A DNA stretch of 64,000 nucleotides from a virus. Position 1 is the stretch's first letter; every line of letters starts with the position of its first letter. The DNA is taken from positions 1 through 64,000 of IMG/VR virus record IMGVR_UViG_3300026512_000002; one strand, 5' to 3'. Below the pieces are notes generated by a model, which was given only the letters and a program-made list of their open reading frames with translations, was not told the origin of the DNA and ran no database searches. The translations under genes and the position numbers were made by a program. Below are positions 34,186 through 44,017 of this stretch, piece by piece.

Positions 34186-36450
34186 TTAGTTAACTTCCAT
34201 TGCAATTTTCTTAAGATCTTCTTCAGTAAATCCTAACTTTGCACCTAAAACCTTAGTTATATTATATAGTTGAGTTATAGATCCAAAAACTAGTGCCGAG
34301 TGTTGTTGCATGTCAACATGTCCATTATTGCTAATAATATTAAGATCTTTAACACGTTTAATATGCTTGTTAGATATTTTTTTATTTTTAAAGTTTTTAG
34401 GTGTTTGATATTTATTAGGATCTAATACTAATTTAGTTACATTGTTTTCAATATAATCTACTTCCTCACCCATCATAAATTTAGTAGCTTCTACTAATGA
34501 TAAATCGTCTTCTACATCAAGAGTTGAGACTGTAGTATACGCTGCATGGATATGACCGTCACCTGTTATATAAAATTTACTAGAACCATTGTTTCTAACT
34601 CTAAATATAACATCTGAATTACTCAAAGAACCTTTAGTATTGGAACCGTTATGTTTTGAACCATCTACAACTACAGCGGCATATTGATCACCATCAGTCC
34701 TTTCTTTAGGTATACCATGTATCATCACGCCAGGAACATTACTAGTACCATCCCCATAATCAGTTATACCAATTATATCTAAACCACCATAATCATTATT
34801 AGTTTTTTTAAAACCACCATATGTATAAGTGTCTATTGAACCTAGATTTGAACTGGATGTTAAACCGTGATCTATATCAAAACTAGAAAATAGTACAATA
34901 GGTTTATCTTCAGAACTCTGATATAGTGACAGACCACCTGGCGAAATGTTAGTTTGATTATGTACAGTCCCATTAGGAGTTGTCATAATGGAACCATTTC
35001 CTTGCAACATATATCTCACACTACCATTATTTCTAATATCTAATACAATCTTATTAACCGGAACATTACTAACACTATCATTGGAACCATCATGAATATG
35101 TGCATCCATATTTATAACACCCATTGTAGACATACCTTTGCTATAACCATTTAATCTAATAGCATGTGAAGTACCTTCATTCAAACCAACAATGTCTAGC
35201 GATCCATAATCTTCGTCAATTTTTCTAAAACCACCATATGTTGAACCATCAATATCTCCTAAACTTGATGCTGATGTTAATGGGTGAACAACATCTGAAC
35301 TTGAAAATAACATAATAGGAGTGTCGGCATCATCCTGATTCAGAGCCACACCTCCTGGTGAAATATTGGACTTATTCAAATTAGAAACTGTTAATATAGC
35401 ACCATTACCTAGCACCATTAATTTTGTATCATTCAAGTTATTGACGCTCATAAGCGTTCTGGTATCAGGGACAGTATTATTATTATAGATTGATTTTAGA
35501 CATATTATACCATCGGTAGCCAATCCAGTTCCGGTATTATTATATCCTACTAATTCCAAACCGCTAGAAAAATCTTCGCTTATACCCATGATTCTCATAC
35601 CACCAGACGATGTATCTGCCATGGATAATGTGCCATAAGTCGATGTGTCTATGGTACCAGCTAGTGTATTAGTCGTACCATGATCTACTACCGAATTCAC
35701 TAACATTGTAATTGGTTTTGTATCATCACCTTGATTCAACACTAATCCGCCTGATGATATATTAGTATCATTTACAAAAGCCCCATCGGTACTAGTTAAT
35801 ACTGATCCGTTTCCTTGTATCTTAAATCTAATACTATCATTATTCAATATACCTAGTACCGTATCATCATCTGGTAGTGATAACGTATTATCATTGGTAC
35901 CATCGTGTGCGTGAGCGTTCATATAAATATGAGAATCTCCGTTTTGACTATAACTGTCAATACTGACACCTAAGCCTAAATCAGATCGTATACCCACAAT
36001 TGATAAACCGCCATTGGCAGAGGTTTCCATTATCCCACCATATGTTATATTAGATATAGTTTTCAACACACTATTGCTTACTAAAGGATGTGTGTGTTTA
36101 GTACTAGACATCAATATTGATGGTGCATCATTTGCAGCTAAGTTTAATGTTAGTCCACCATCAGATATATTACTAGCATTAGGGAAAATACCGTTGTGTG
36201 ATACATCTAAATGCGATCCTAGAGTAATACTACTATACCAATCAGAAGATACATTAGGGGCGTTACTCATGTCACCTTTTGCTGACGGAGTAACAGCTGC
36301 TTTTGCAACATACACATCCCCATTCCATATTACTTTATCATCAATATTGTATGAGTTGGTTTCATCATATATACCAATATTATCATTAAGAGAACCACCA
36401 GTTATTGTGTCTTCCCTAATTTGATCATTACGTGTTGTAGTTGTACCCAT
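34186..36450 (-). CDS. Large tail-fibre protein with internal repeats
   Basis: A 754-residue protein. The N-terminal ~70 residues (I-G-I-Y-D-E-T-N-S-Y-N-I-D-D-K-V-I-W ... M-S-N-A-P-N-V) match the anchor of the fibre at 29815. The body has about five repeats of roughly 110-125 residues, each containing I-S-x-G-G-L-x-L, an I-L/V-x-S-S-x-D-x-x-H motif, then T-Y-G-G-F/I, then an H-x-G-x-N-D segment and a G-N-G-S sequence. The C-terminal ~100 residues are helical and charged with a possible coiled coil. This is a long repetitive shaft with a distinct end, likely trimeric. Confidence 0.8.
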   Translation of the reverse strand: MGTTTTRNDQIREDTITGGSLNDNIGIYDETNSYNIDDKVIWNGDVYVAKAAVTPSAKGDMSNAPNVSSDWYSSITLGSHLDVSHNGIFPNASNISDGGLTLNLAANDAPSILMSSTKHTHPLVSNSVLKTISNITYGGIMETSANGGLSIVGIRSDLGLGVSIDSYSQNGDSHIYMNAHAHDGTNDNTLSLPDDDTVLGILNNDSIRFKIQGNGSVLTSTDGAFVNDTNISSGGLVLNQGDDTKPITMLVNSVVDHGTTNTLAGTIDTSTYGTLSMADTSSGGMRIMGISEDFSSGLELVGYNNTGTGLATDGIICLKSIYNNNTVPDTRTLMSVNNLNDTKLMVLGNGAILTVSNLNKSNISPGGVALNQDDADTPIMLFSSSDVVHPLTSASSLGDIDGSTYGGFRKIDEDYGSLDIVGLNEGTSHAIRLNGYSKGMSTMGVINMDAHIHDGSNDSVSNVPVNKIVLDIRNNGSVRYMLQGNGSIMTTPNGTVHNQTNISPGGLSLYQSSEDKPIVLFSSFDIDHGLTSSSNLGSIDTYTYGGFKKTNNDYGGLDIIGITDYGDGTSNVPGVMIHGIPKERTDGDQYAAVVVDGSKHNGSNTKGSLSNSDVIFRVRNNGSSKFYITGDGHIHAAYTTVSTLDVEDDLSLVEATKFMMGEEVDYIENNVTKLVLDPNKYQTPKNFKNKKISNKHIKRVKDLNIISNNGHVDMQQHSALVFGSITQLYNITKVLGAKLGFTEEDLKKIAMEVN

Positions 36451-36640
36451 TATATTATCTCACTGTATTGTTTAATTTATTGTTGTAACGATAATTATGA
36501 TTGGTGGATAGTTATAATATGATAACAGATGTGATATGTGAAACAAAAGTATTTATTATCATTTAGTTTTTAATAACATATGAGCACTAATGTTGGTAGT
36601 AAAAACGTAGTTGTATGAGAATCATATTAAACATGTTATT

Positions 36641-38365
36641 TTAAACAATATTACTTATGATTATGTTTCCAAATTTTTTATCAGAATTATTGGGTAGTCC
36701 TATACGTATATATAGTTCTCCACTTCTCACAGTTGAACCAAATGTACATTTTTTAATATTTGTAGTTGATTCGGAATATACCATACCTTTATCACCATCA
36801 TTGACTGGTGACCCTACACCAGGATATGAAGAGTTGCCATTTAACCACCCTGTAACACCTTCAACTTTATAGTATATTTCAATCCCATTGGTTTCAACAC
36901 CTGACCATGTACCAATGGGATTTGGCAATGTTAATGTGAACGCACTGTTATTGTTCAATGTTACTGGTTTAAATGTAACCCATCTAGTACCACTGCCCAT
37001 ACCGGTACTATAGTCTGGTCCAGCAGTAGGGTTGTTTGTACTATAATCTCCATTAGGTGTACCGTATCTATTATCTAACATTTGTAATTCATCAACATAT
37101 GTTGATCGTAATGAAACAGTTGAATCAAATGAACCACCGTAGCCATTGGTAGGATATTGACCTGTTCCACTTATCACTCTAGGAGTTTCATCGCTAATAG
37201 TATCTATTCTAGCATTAGTATTAGTAGCTAACGGTGTTCCAAGTATAGATTTAGAATTACGACCCATTATATTTATAATTATATTTTCAACATAAATATT
37301 ATTGATAGTTGTTGTAGTAATATTATTCATAGTAACAGATGTGTAGGCTGTCGGTATAATAGATAGTGACACATCTATATTGTTTATTGCTAATGATTCG
37401 ATTCTAGACAAAGCGTTAATATAATGGCTACGAACAGCATCATCTATAGTATATGTACAATCTAATGTATCACCAACATCTAAACTAGGTACACCTGAAA
37501 CATATCTGGTGCATGATGCTGGTAAACCTATACTTGGCGAACTGATATTTGCATTGTCAGGATCATCAATATGCACATGTTTATCTGGAGTATTACCTGT
37601 AATACTATGTTTCATCACAAAAATATGTTCATCTACACTCAATGGTGTAACTGGTAAAATATATGCTTCTAGTTGAGAATATAACCCTTCACCAGCAACA
37701 CCTACATATGGATCAGTGTCAGATGTTATGAATAGATCATTATCTGAACCAACATCGTTATTGGTTGTTAACGTTATCGACCCCATATTCGTACTATCTA
37801 TTTCAGCATCTAAAACACCGTTAGCACCATCACCGAAAGCTTGAGACACATATGCTCTAGGCGTATTGTCATCAATACAATCAGCATGTGTTGTTCCTGT
37901 ACCAGATTCTAATGCTGTATAAAGATTATCTATTATCAATACTAATGTTGATAGATCTGGTGGTGGTGGTGGTGCTAATTTTTTCAACATTGTGTTTAAA
38001 TCATCTATAGCATCATCTTTTTTATAAGTGTTGTCGGCTGGCCATTGAAAAAATCCATCAGTATAGGTACCATCTGTAGGTGACCCTAATGTATCACTAC
38101 CACTACCACTAGAAAATTCAACCCACCCAGTATTATCTAATGTATTTAGCAGTTGATATGTTTTAGCTGAACCTGTACCATCATCTTCAACTGTACAAAA
38201 CATACCAATATATCTTCGTTCTGGTATTATACTGTCTCTATCAACAATATCTAGTTTATGGTGAACACCTCCCAATATTTCATTAGAATGTGCTGATGGT
38301 ATTGGATCATTGGGATCTTGAGGTCTAATAGGTGCTGTGATTAAGGTTCCGATATTATTAGGCAT
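36641..38365 (-). CDS. Virion/tail structural protein
   Basis: A 574-residue protein starting at ATG 38365 after AGGAGA. The N-terminal ~70 residues (G-G-V-H-H-K-L-D-I-V-D-R-D-S-I-I-P-E-R-R) are a phage structural segment, probably for attachment. A Pro-rich linker P-P-P-P-P-D-L-S is near residue 135. The rest is Asn/Thr/Asp-rich beta sequence with a C-terminal jelly-roll-like tip (T-G-M-G-S-G-T-R-W-V-T-F). It follows the 33-base repeats and a terminator in the leftward order. Confidence 0.7.
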   Translation of the reverse strand: MPNNIGTLITAPIRPQDPNDPIPSAHSNEILGGVHHKLDIVDRDSIIPERRYIGMFCTVEDDGTGSAKTYQLLNTLDNTGWVEFSSGSGSDTLGSPTDGTYTDGFFQWPADNTYKKDDAIDDLNTMLKKLAPPPPPDLSTLVLIIDNLYTALESGTGTTHADCIDDNTPRAYVSQAFGDGANGVLDAEIDSTNMGSITLTTNNDVGSDNDLFITSDTDPYVGVAGEGLYSQLEAYILPVTPLSVDEHIFVMKHSITGNTPDKHVHIDDPDNANISSPSIGLPASCTRYVSGVPSLDVGDTLDCTYTIDDAVRSHYINALSRIESLAINNIDVSLSIIPTAYTSVTMNNITTTTINNIYVENIIINIMGRNSKSILGTPLATNTNARIDTISDETPRVISGTGQYPTNGYGGSFDSTVSLRSTYVDELQMLDNRYGTPNGDYSTNNPTAGPDYSTGMGSGTRWVTFKPVTLNNNSAFTLTLPNPIGTWSGVETNGIEIYYKVEGVTGWLNGNSSYPGVGSPVNDGDKGMVYSESTTNIKKCTFGSTVRSGELYIRIGLPNNSDKKFGNIIISNIV

Positions 38366-38382
38366 ATTATCTCCTAAAAAAA

Positions 38383-38420
38383 TAAAAAAAAAGGAGGATA
38401 GTTATTAAAACTATCCTCTT
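38383..38420 (-). terminator. Leftward terminator after the 33-base repeats
   Basis: AGGATAGTT-attaa-AACTATCCT with an A tract on the left (T tract on the minus strand), between the tandem repeats and the next gene. Confidence 0.82.
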
Positions 38421-38429
38421 ATATAATAA

Positions 38430-38574
38430 TATTTAAATAATAAGAAGTACTAAAAAAAACTCATTCCATTGCTTATGGTATTTTAATCATAACACATTCC
38501 ATTGCTTATGGTATTTTAATCATAACACATTCCATTGCTTATGGTATTTTAATCACATTTTCAATACTTCTTAT
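38430..38574 (-). repeat. Three 33-base tandem repeats held in a 12-bp inverted repeat
   Basis: Copies begin at 38462, 38495 and 38528: two exact 33-base units and one of 28 bases. Each contains the dyad CCAT-tgctt-ATGG. Outside lie TAATAAGAAGTA and its complement TACTTCTTATTA, so the array forms the loop of a stem. On the minus strand it sits in the 3' untranslated region of the gene at 38608, directly before a terminator. There are no spacers, so it is not a CRISPR array. Tandem RNA repeats of this size before a terminator resemble type III antitoxin RNAs (ToxI-like), but the next gene is not a toxin. Confidence 0.7.
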
Positions 38575-38607
38575 TAAAAAATTGAAAACACATTATTTAT
38601 TATATTG

Positions 38608-40161
38608 TTATATAAAACTCTTTATTGTTGAAACTCTAAACATCCTATGTCGTCTTCTTTCAGTAACTATGCCACTATAGCTTAATTCACCTACTTTACC
38701 TGTACTTTTATCACGTAATCTGAATCTTACAGTATGTGGTTTTCTTTCAGGAGACCACTTAGTTGCCATATTATCGTTACAAGTACAAAGCCATTTGTTT
38801 GAAGTTATTCTTAGCCTAGAAGTAGCTGTATCCATATCAGTATTACTATCGAAATCACTAGATGTTAATCTTTTAATATATACATAGTTTTGCATATCAC
38901 TATTACTATATACAATTTCTAAATCATATTTAGACCAATCGAATAAATTTGTTACAATTGTATCAATACCCATAGGTCTGACTACAATAGCTTTTTTTTT
39001 ATTATCAGATTCATCTTCAACACCAATTATTGCTAGAACACTAGCACCGTTATTCATGTCTTCATTTATACTTTTTCTATCATTAATCAGATCATCTAAA
39101 ACATAATATGATGATGGTGTGTTAAAAACTAGATATTGTGGTAGGGTAGATTTAATGTATCTACCAGCACCACCTCCCCAACCATCATTAGCTGAAACAT
39201 ATGCTTTATCAGTATCGTTATATGCATACCTACTGTTCCCAGTACCATATGGGAAATATATTGAATATGAGTCAAATATTTTATCAAATCCAAAATAACC
39301 ATATTTATTTTTTTTAGCATTACCAACCCAAATAGTACCAAGTAAATTTGAACCATCTGTACTTGCAACAGGTGTTGCTGGACCATGTACATTATTATAC
39401 ATGTCGGCACAAGCATCCAACATTTGATCATTAGCATGAATAGCTGAACCTGTACCAGCTACAGTGTATCTAAGTTTACCTTTGAGAGCATAGAAACTTC
39501 TGTTAAACCCATTCATTTTTGTGATATGTGGAATACTATTATCTATTTCATCATATGGTAACAAGATCATATTATGTGCAGATACTCCGCCTGGTGTATT
39601 ATCATTCAACCATGTTATAATATCGTTTAATGTTGTGAATTTTAAACCATCGTATTCGTCATCTGTGGTCGTGTTTAAAATTTTACATTTAACACTAGGT
39701 CCCCAAATAGCATCCCATTGATCTAATAATAATGGTGCAAATTTTTGATTACGGGATCTAAGTTCTGATGTTGATGTCGGATAAGCTTGTCCAGACATAG
39801 CTAAAATAACTTCATCAAGATATATTCTTTTATCAGTTTTTTTATTCAAATCAACTAATGTTGAGTTAGTTAATCTCATTTCAATGATATCTCCTATTGT
39901 TGCGGAAATAGCACTTGTACCATCAACACCTCGTTCAACAGTTAAGGTATCTCCACTCACTGCTGTTACTTTCATGATTTCAAGAACTTCTGGATATATT
40001 CCTAATGAATTTTTTTCTACAACTGTGATATAAAACCAGTCTGATGGACCTAATACTGGGAAATCTGATCCTGTACCAGTATCAACACTTATACTTGTAT
40101 CTGTTGTATTAATATCTGCTGCTAATTTAGTTCTTATGTTGTTTTTTAATAATACACTCAT
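38608..40161 (-). CDS. Tail-fibre / virion protein
   Basis: A 517-residue protein. The N-terminal ~105 residues are a common phage tail-protein module: T-K-L-A-A-D-I-N-T-T-D-T-S-I-S-V, then I-M-K-V-T-A-V-S-G-D-T-L-T-V-E-R-G, then E-M-R-L-T-N. The body, with W-G-G-G-A-G-R and many aromatic residues, resembles a receptor-binding or jelly-roll domain. ATG 40161 follows GAGG. It is 18 bases from the 40180 gene in the same leftward operon. The 3' region carries the 33-base repeats. Confidence 0.8.
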   Translation of the reverse strand: MSVLLKNNIRTKLAADINTTDTSISVDTGTGSDFPVLGPSDWFYITVVEKNSLGIYPEVLEIMKVTAVSGDTLTVERGVDGTSAISATIGDIIEMRLTNSTLVDLNKKTDKRIYLDEVILAMSGQAYPTSTSELRSRNQKFAPLLLDQWDAIWGPSVKCKILNTTTDDEYDGLKFTTLNDIITWLNDNTPGGVSAHNMILLPYDEIDNSIPHITKMNGFNRSFYALKGKLRYTVAGTGSAIHANDQMLDACADMYNNVHGPATPVASTDGSNLLGTIWVGNAKKNKYGYFGFDKIFDSYSIYFPYGTGNSRYAYNDTDKAYVSANDGWGGGAGRYIKSTLPQYLVFNTPSSYYVLDDLINDRKSINEDMNNGASVLAIIGVEDESDNKKKAIVVRPMGIDTIVTNLFDWSKYDLEIVYSNSDMQNYVYIKRLTSSDFDSNTDMDTATSRLRITSNKWLCTCNDNMATKWSPERKPHTVRFRLRDKSTGKVGELSYSGIVTERRRHRMFRVSTIKSFI

Positions 40162-40179
40162 ATTTTTTCACCTCATTTA

Positions 40180-40554
40180 TTAGTATTTATATTTTACTAT
40201 TATTTTATCATTAATTGTTAATGTAAATGTTGCATCAAACGTGATTCTCGTCCCACTTATACTATAATCGTTTCCAGTACCATCATCTAATATTATACCG
40301 TTGTATATGACATTTAAATGTTCATTAGTTTTTGGAGTTTGTGATAAATCAATATATGTGTTAGTTATTATTGTACTGTTTACAATATATTTATCTGTTA
40401 CAACTATACCATTGGTTGATGCCGTGTTAACATATAATCCACTACTATCAGATTCGATACCACCATTTGGTTTTAGCAATAATGCTAAAACCTTTTTACT
40501 GGTTTCATTAAAATGTTGAGTATTTTTTGCAATAAATCCTGAAAAGATTTTCAT
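40180..40554 (-). CDS. Small fibre-type protein
   Basis: A 124-residue protein starting at ATG 40554 after AGGTG. The N-terminal half has a helix (A-K-N-T-Q-H-F-N-E-T-S-K-K-V) and a G-L-Y-V-N-T segment. The C-terminal ~50 residues (V-I-Y-N-G-I-I-L ... Y-S-I-S-G-T-R-I-T-F) are the same small domain found at the end of the fibre gene at 25847. It is the first gene of the leftward fibre operon and may be an accessory or assembly protein. Confidence 0.65.
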   Translation of the reverse strand: MKIFSGFIAKNTQHFNETSKKVLALLLKPNGGIESDSSGLYVNTASTNGIVVTDKYIVNSTIITNTYIDLSQTPKTNEHLNVIYNGIILDDGTGNDYSISGTRITFDATFTLTINDKIIVKYKY

Positions 40555-40671
40555 ATAGTCACCTGTAATGTAAGTTATATAATTAATAATTTGTTATTTA
40601 ACATATTGTTGATTCATATATGTAATGTTACAAGCAATAAACATATTATTAAATAAAGCGGGGTCGTATAT

Positions 40672-43149
40672 ATGAAAAAATACAAATGTCCTTTTGATGG
40701 TCGCAAATACGTTACTAAAGAAAGTTTATATGAACATTTGGAATATAAACATAAAAAAGAATTGAATGGTTTATATCCAGCCCAATTAATGTTTAATATT
40801 AGAAATCATAAAACTGGTGGTAAATGTATAGTATGTGGTGCTCCAACTAAATGGAATCCAGTAACAGAAAAATATAGTCGTTTGTGTGGTAAAGAATCAT
40901 GTCGTAAAGAATTAGCTAATATTGCTAAAAAAAATATGATTAAAAAATATAATAAACCTCATTTGTTAGGAGATCCTGAACAACAGAAAAAAATGCTTAA
41001 AAATCGAAAAATATCCGGAACATATCAATGGAAAAATGGGTATAAGCACGATTATGTTGGTAATTATGAAAAAGATTTTTTATTATTCACAGAATTTGTA
41101 TTGAATTGGACAAATCCTGAAGATATAGTTATGCCGGCACCAATTAGTTTCAAATATTATTTGAATGGTGAAGAACATTTTTATATACCTGATGTATACA
41201 TTACAAGTGTTGATCTATATGTTGAAATAAAAGGTTCGAATAATCATTATCAAAAACGTGATCACGAAATGGAAGTAGCTAAAGATGAGATGATGATCAA
41301 TAATAAAGATATTAATTACATTAAAATATTGGATAAATCATATGCTGGCTTTGTCGAATATTTACATAAGCGTATTAATGGTACATCAAAATATGTGTTA
41401 AAAGAAGAGTTGTATAGATATAATGTTAACTTAAGTGTTTTAAATGATAGTGAGGTACACGATATTGGCGATACTGATGATGTTGTAAATGAATGGCCAC
41501 TGTATTTTGAAGAATCAAATCACGAGTATTTTTTAGGACAGATGTTAGCATTTGGTTATACTGATAATGCCCCAACATTTGCATATAGGACTTTGTATGG
41601 AAAAAATCCAACTGAACGATTAAATGGTATGACTAATGCTCCTAAAAAAAAATGGAATAATTTAAAGGTAGATGCTTGTTTGAAAGATAAATGGTTGGAT
41701 AGAATAAATAATTTGCCAGTAGAAATACGAAGTACAGATTGTGGTAAAAGTTCCGAACGACCAGCATTCGTAATATTTAGGATGAAATCTGGTGAAGATA
41801 TATTAGCTACTAAGTTAAGTGATGAATTAAATAAATTAAAAAATATTAGTAGTTTAGCTGAAAAAGGTCGTGCTGGCAAATATAGGGTTAGTGTTGTCGG
41901 TAATACATGGGAAGGTCAATCTGATTGGAAAAAATGGTGGGATAACGTACATATAGCAATATTGAATAGTTATAATAAAGTGGTTAAACGTGAGGGGTTA
42001 TCAGAAAATCAATACGACTATTATGATAACAGTAGTGGTGAAAACATGCTTTTAACGGAAGATAAACATAATCCCTATAAGAAAAATGTTGCCAATAATA
42101 GTTTATATTACCATGCTAGTCCTTATCAAAATATAGATAAGTTAAAAATAAATAAGAGTAAGGTCAAACATACTAAAGATGGTAAACCTAAAATATATGC
42201 TAGTGATGATATGTCATATGCTGCTGGGTTTTGCTTTAAATGGGATGGCGATATTAAATATTATAGTAAAAAAAACGGAACATGGGTGTTAGAAATACCT
42301 AAATCTGCCAAGGTTACACTTAATGAGCCAGCTAGTATGTATTTAGTTGAACCTGATAGTTTTAGAAAAGCATCAACTCCAACACCTGAAGTTATATCAT
42401 TTAAAGATGTGAATATTGTTCGTGAAATAAAATTTAAAACTGCTAGAGATTGTTTGAAAAATTATGGTGTTGATGTTATCTTTGTAGATAATAAGAATGT
42501 GAAGAAGGGTAATATTGATGCGTTATTGGAGGTGTTAAAACATAATGCTAGGACCAAAGATAATGGTTTAGGTAAAATATACTTAGCAACTCATAATGAG
42601 TTTAAAATAAACGATTTTCAGAAATATAATGATGGAGCATTTTTTGTGTTAAAAGATATACCAGATATCGATGAAGTTGATTCTAAAAACGTGATCGATA
42701 TAGCTAAATATAAAGCATTGGATATGTATAAAATAGTGAAAGATCAAATACCTCCAAAAGCATCAATTGCAATTGAAGACACTTCATTAGATGTTAACGG
42801 TGAAGATGTTGGTGGTAATATTAGGTGGCTAATAAATGAGTTGGATAAATTTGTGGGTAAAAAAGCTACCGTAACTATATGTGTTGGCGTATGCGATGGT
42901 AAATATGTTAAGGTATATAAAGCTGATTTAAAAGGAAAAATGATCTCGCCAACAGTTAATGGTTATGGTTTTGACCCATATGTTGAAATAGATGGAATAC
43001 CTCTATCATATATAGCTAAAAACAAAAGATTGTCTGATAAATATTCATTGCGTAAGAGAATTGTTGCTAAAATGAAAAAAGATGATTATGTAGAAATCTT
43101 CGATGTTGACAATATTAAACCTTGGACAGGTAAATATCAACAACATTAG
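40672..43149 (+). CDS. Multi-domain fusion: zinc fingers, PD-(D/E)xK nuclease, ADP-ribosyltransferase-like region, HAM1/ITPase-like domain
   Basis: An 825-residue protein. Residues 1-30 are a degenerate C2H2 finger (Y-K-C-P-F-D-G ... H-L-E-Y-K-H). Residues ~58-85 are a second zinc site (C-I-V-C ... C-G-K-E-S-C). Residues ~125-235 are a PD-(D/E)xK-type nuclease (I-P-D-V-Y-I ... L-Y-V-E-I-K-G). A helical region (~270-450) is unrecognised. Residues ~480-600 have L-Y-Y-H-A-S-P, I-Y-A-S-D-D and P-E-V-I-S-F, in the style of ADP-ribosyltransferase folds (tentative). Residues ~640-825 match HAM1/RdgB non-canonical NTP pyrophosphatases: I-Y-L-A-T-H-N-E-F-K, S-I-A-I-E-D-T-S-L-D, G-Y-G-F-D-P-Y and S-L-R-K-R. 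The tail would hydrolyse dITP/XTP or modified nucleotides. It is a lone rightward gene among leftward fibre genes. Confidence 0.75.
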   Translation: MKKYKCPFDGRKYVTKESLYEHLEYKHKKELNGLYPAQLMFNIRNHKTGGKCIVCGAPTKWNPVTEKYSRLCGKESCRKELANIAKKNMIKKYNKPHLLGDPEQQKKMLKNRKISGTYQWKNGYKHDYVGNYEKDFLLFTEFVLNWTNPEDIVMPAPISFKYYLNGEEHFYIPDVYITSVDLYVEIKGSNNHYQKRDHEMEVAKDEMMINNKDINYIKILDKSYAGFVEYLHKRINGTSKYVLKEELYRYNVNLSVLNDSEVHDIGDTDDVVNEWPLYFEESNHEYFLGQMLAFGYTDNAPTFAYRTLYGKNPTERLNGMTNAPKKKWNNLKVDACLKDKWLDRINNLPVEIRSTDCGKSSERPAFVIFRMKSGEDILATKLSDELNKLKNISSLAEKGRAGKYRVSVVGNTWEGQSDWKKWWDNVHIAILNSYNKVVKREGLSENQYDYYDNSSGENMLLTEDKHNPYKKNVANNSLYYHASPYQNIDKLKINKSKVKHTKDGKPKIYASDDMSYAAGFCFKWDGDIKYYSKKNGTWVLEIPKSAKVTLNEPASMYLVEPDSFRKASTPTPEVISFKDVNIVREIKFKTARDCLKNYGVDVIFVDNKNVKKGNIDALLEVLKHNARTKDNGLGKIYLATHNEFKINDFQKYNDGAFFVLKDIPDIDEVDSKNVIDIAKYKALDMYKIVKDQIPPKASIAIEDTSLDVNGEDVGGNIRWLINELDKFVGKKATVTICVGVCDGKYVKVYKADLKGKMISPTVNGYGFDPYVEIDGIPLSYIAKNKRLSDKYSLRKRIVAKMKKDDYVEIFDVDNIKPWTGKYQQH

Positions 43150-43178
43150 TATAATGTTAATAATAGGATATTGTGGAT

Positions 43179-43277
43179 ATGTTTGAAATAATAAATGTTA
43201 TAATAAAAAAACCTGTTTCAGGTAACACTTTGTCAGAGGCACTACAAAACGGTGTTGACAATATAAAGGAAAAGTAA
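43179..43277 (+). CDS. Possible 32-residue peptide
   Basis: A short frame starting at ATG 43179 with AGGA ten bases upstream, encoding M-F-E-I-I-N-V-I-I-K-K-P-V-S-G-N and on to a TAA at 43275. It lies 29 bases after the fusion gene. The composition is protein-like, but spacing is poor and nothing is recognised. Confidence 0.3.
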   Translation: MFEIINVIIKKPVSGNTLSEALQNGVDNIKEK

Positions 43278-43360
43278 ATAACCTCGTTCTTCGTAATCTA
43301 AATACCATATCGAGTATATATTATATTTAGGTATGCTAGTATTATTTATAGGAGAAGAAT

Positions 43361-43981
43361 ATGGGCAAGAAAAAAAACAGTACGAAAAAAACAATTGAAG
43401 AAATTTTCGCAGAACTTAAAGAACTCAGTTTCAATGAAAAAATTAAAATAACTATTACCGAAATGGGACAAGAAAAACCTTTAAAAGAATTAATATCTTT
43501 GCTACCGAATATATTCGGTAGCAAAATAGTTAAAGGTGGTTTATTCACTATAAAAAATAGAGTGAACAAATTAAAAATAAATACATTGGTACCAATATTA
43601 AGTGAACAGTTAAATCCTGGTGGTACAATTTTTGTATATTATTTAAAATCTACAAATAAACTTATGTTATTTGCTAATGGCCTAGATGCAGAACTATCTA
43701 AAGATAATGCAATATATAAATATTATGATATTACGAGCGATTTAAATATACCCGAATATATTATATTTATGGGTTTATTCGGAGACACTTTTAATGAAAA
43801 CGAAATATTGAGTTTACAACACAAATATAGCAATTATTTAAATTTGACTAAATCAGGTAATTCTCATATGCTTAAAATGACACCAGTAAAATATAAAGAA
43901 TTTATTACCGAGTTAGGTAGAAGTTTAAGTAGTCCAAAATATATAAAAATAATAGTAAGAGAAAAGAACGCTTTTGAATAA
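43361..43981 (+). CDS. Hypothetical protein containing a perfect palindrome
   Basis: A 206-residue basic protein starting at ATG 43361 after AGGAGA. The Lys-rich N-terminus (K-K-K-N-S-T-K-K-T) is followed by a helix (I-E-E-I-F-A-E-L-K-E-L) and alpha/beta sequence. No family was recognised. Bases 43498-43525, encoding part of L-L-P-N-I-F-G-S-K, form a perfect 28-base palindrome. A strong terminator follows. Confidence 0.6.
   Translation: MGKKKNSTKKTIEEIFAELKELSFNEKIKITITEMGQEKPLKELISLLPNIFGSKIVKGGLFTIKNRVNKLKINTLVPILSEQLNPGGTIFVYYLKSTNKLMLFANGLDAELSKDNAIYKYYDITSDLNIPEYIIFMGLFGDTFNENEILSLQHKYSNYLNLTKSGNSHMLKMTPVKYKEFITELGRSLSSPKYIKIIVREKNAFE
43498..43525. repeat. Perfect 28-base palindrome inside a gene
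   Basis: TTTGCTACCGAATA followed immediately by its exact complement. It could be a protein-binding site, an mRNA hairpin within the gene or a recombination target. Confidence 0.7.
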
Positions 43982-44017
43982 CAGACATGTTTTATAAATA
44001 AATAGTAGCATATGTAT

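Noticed and set aside
38462-38556. CRISPR array
   Set aside because: The repeats are directly adjacent with no spacers and no cas genes nearby.
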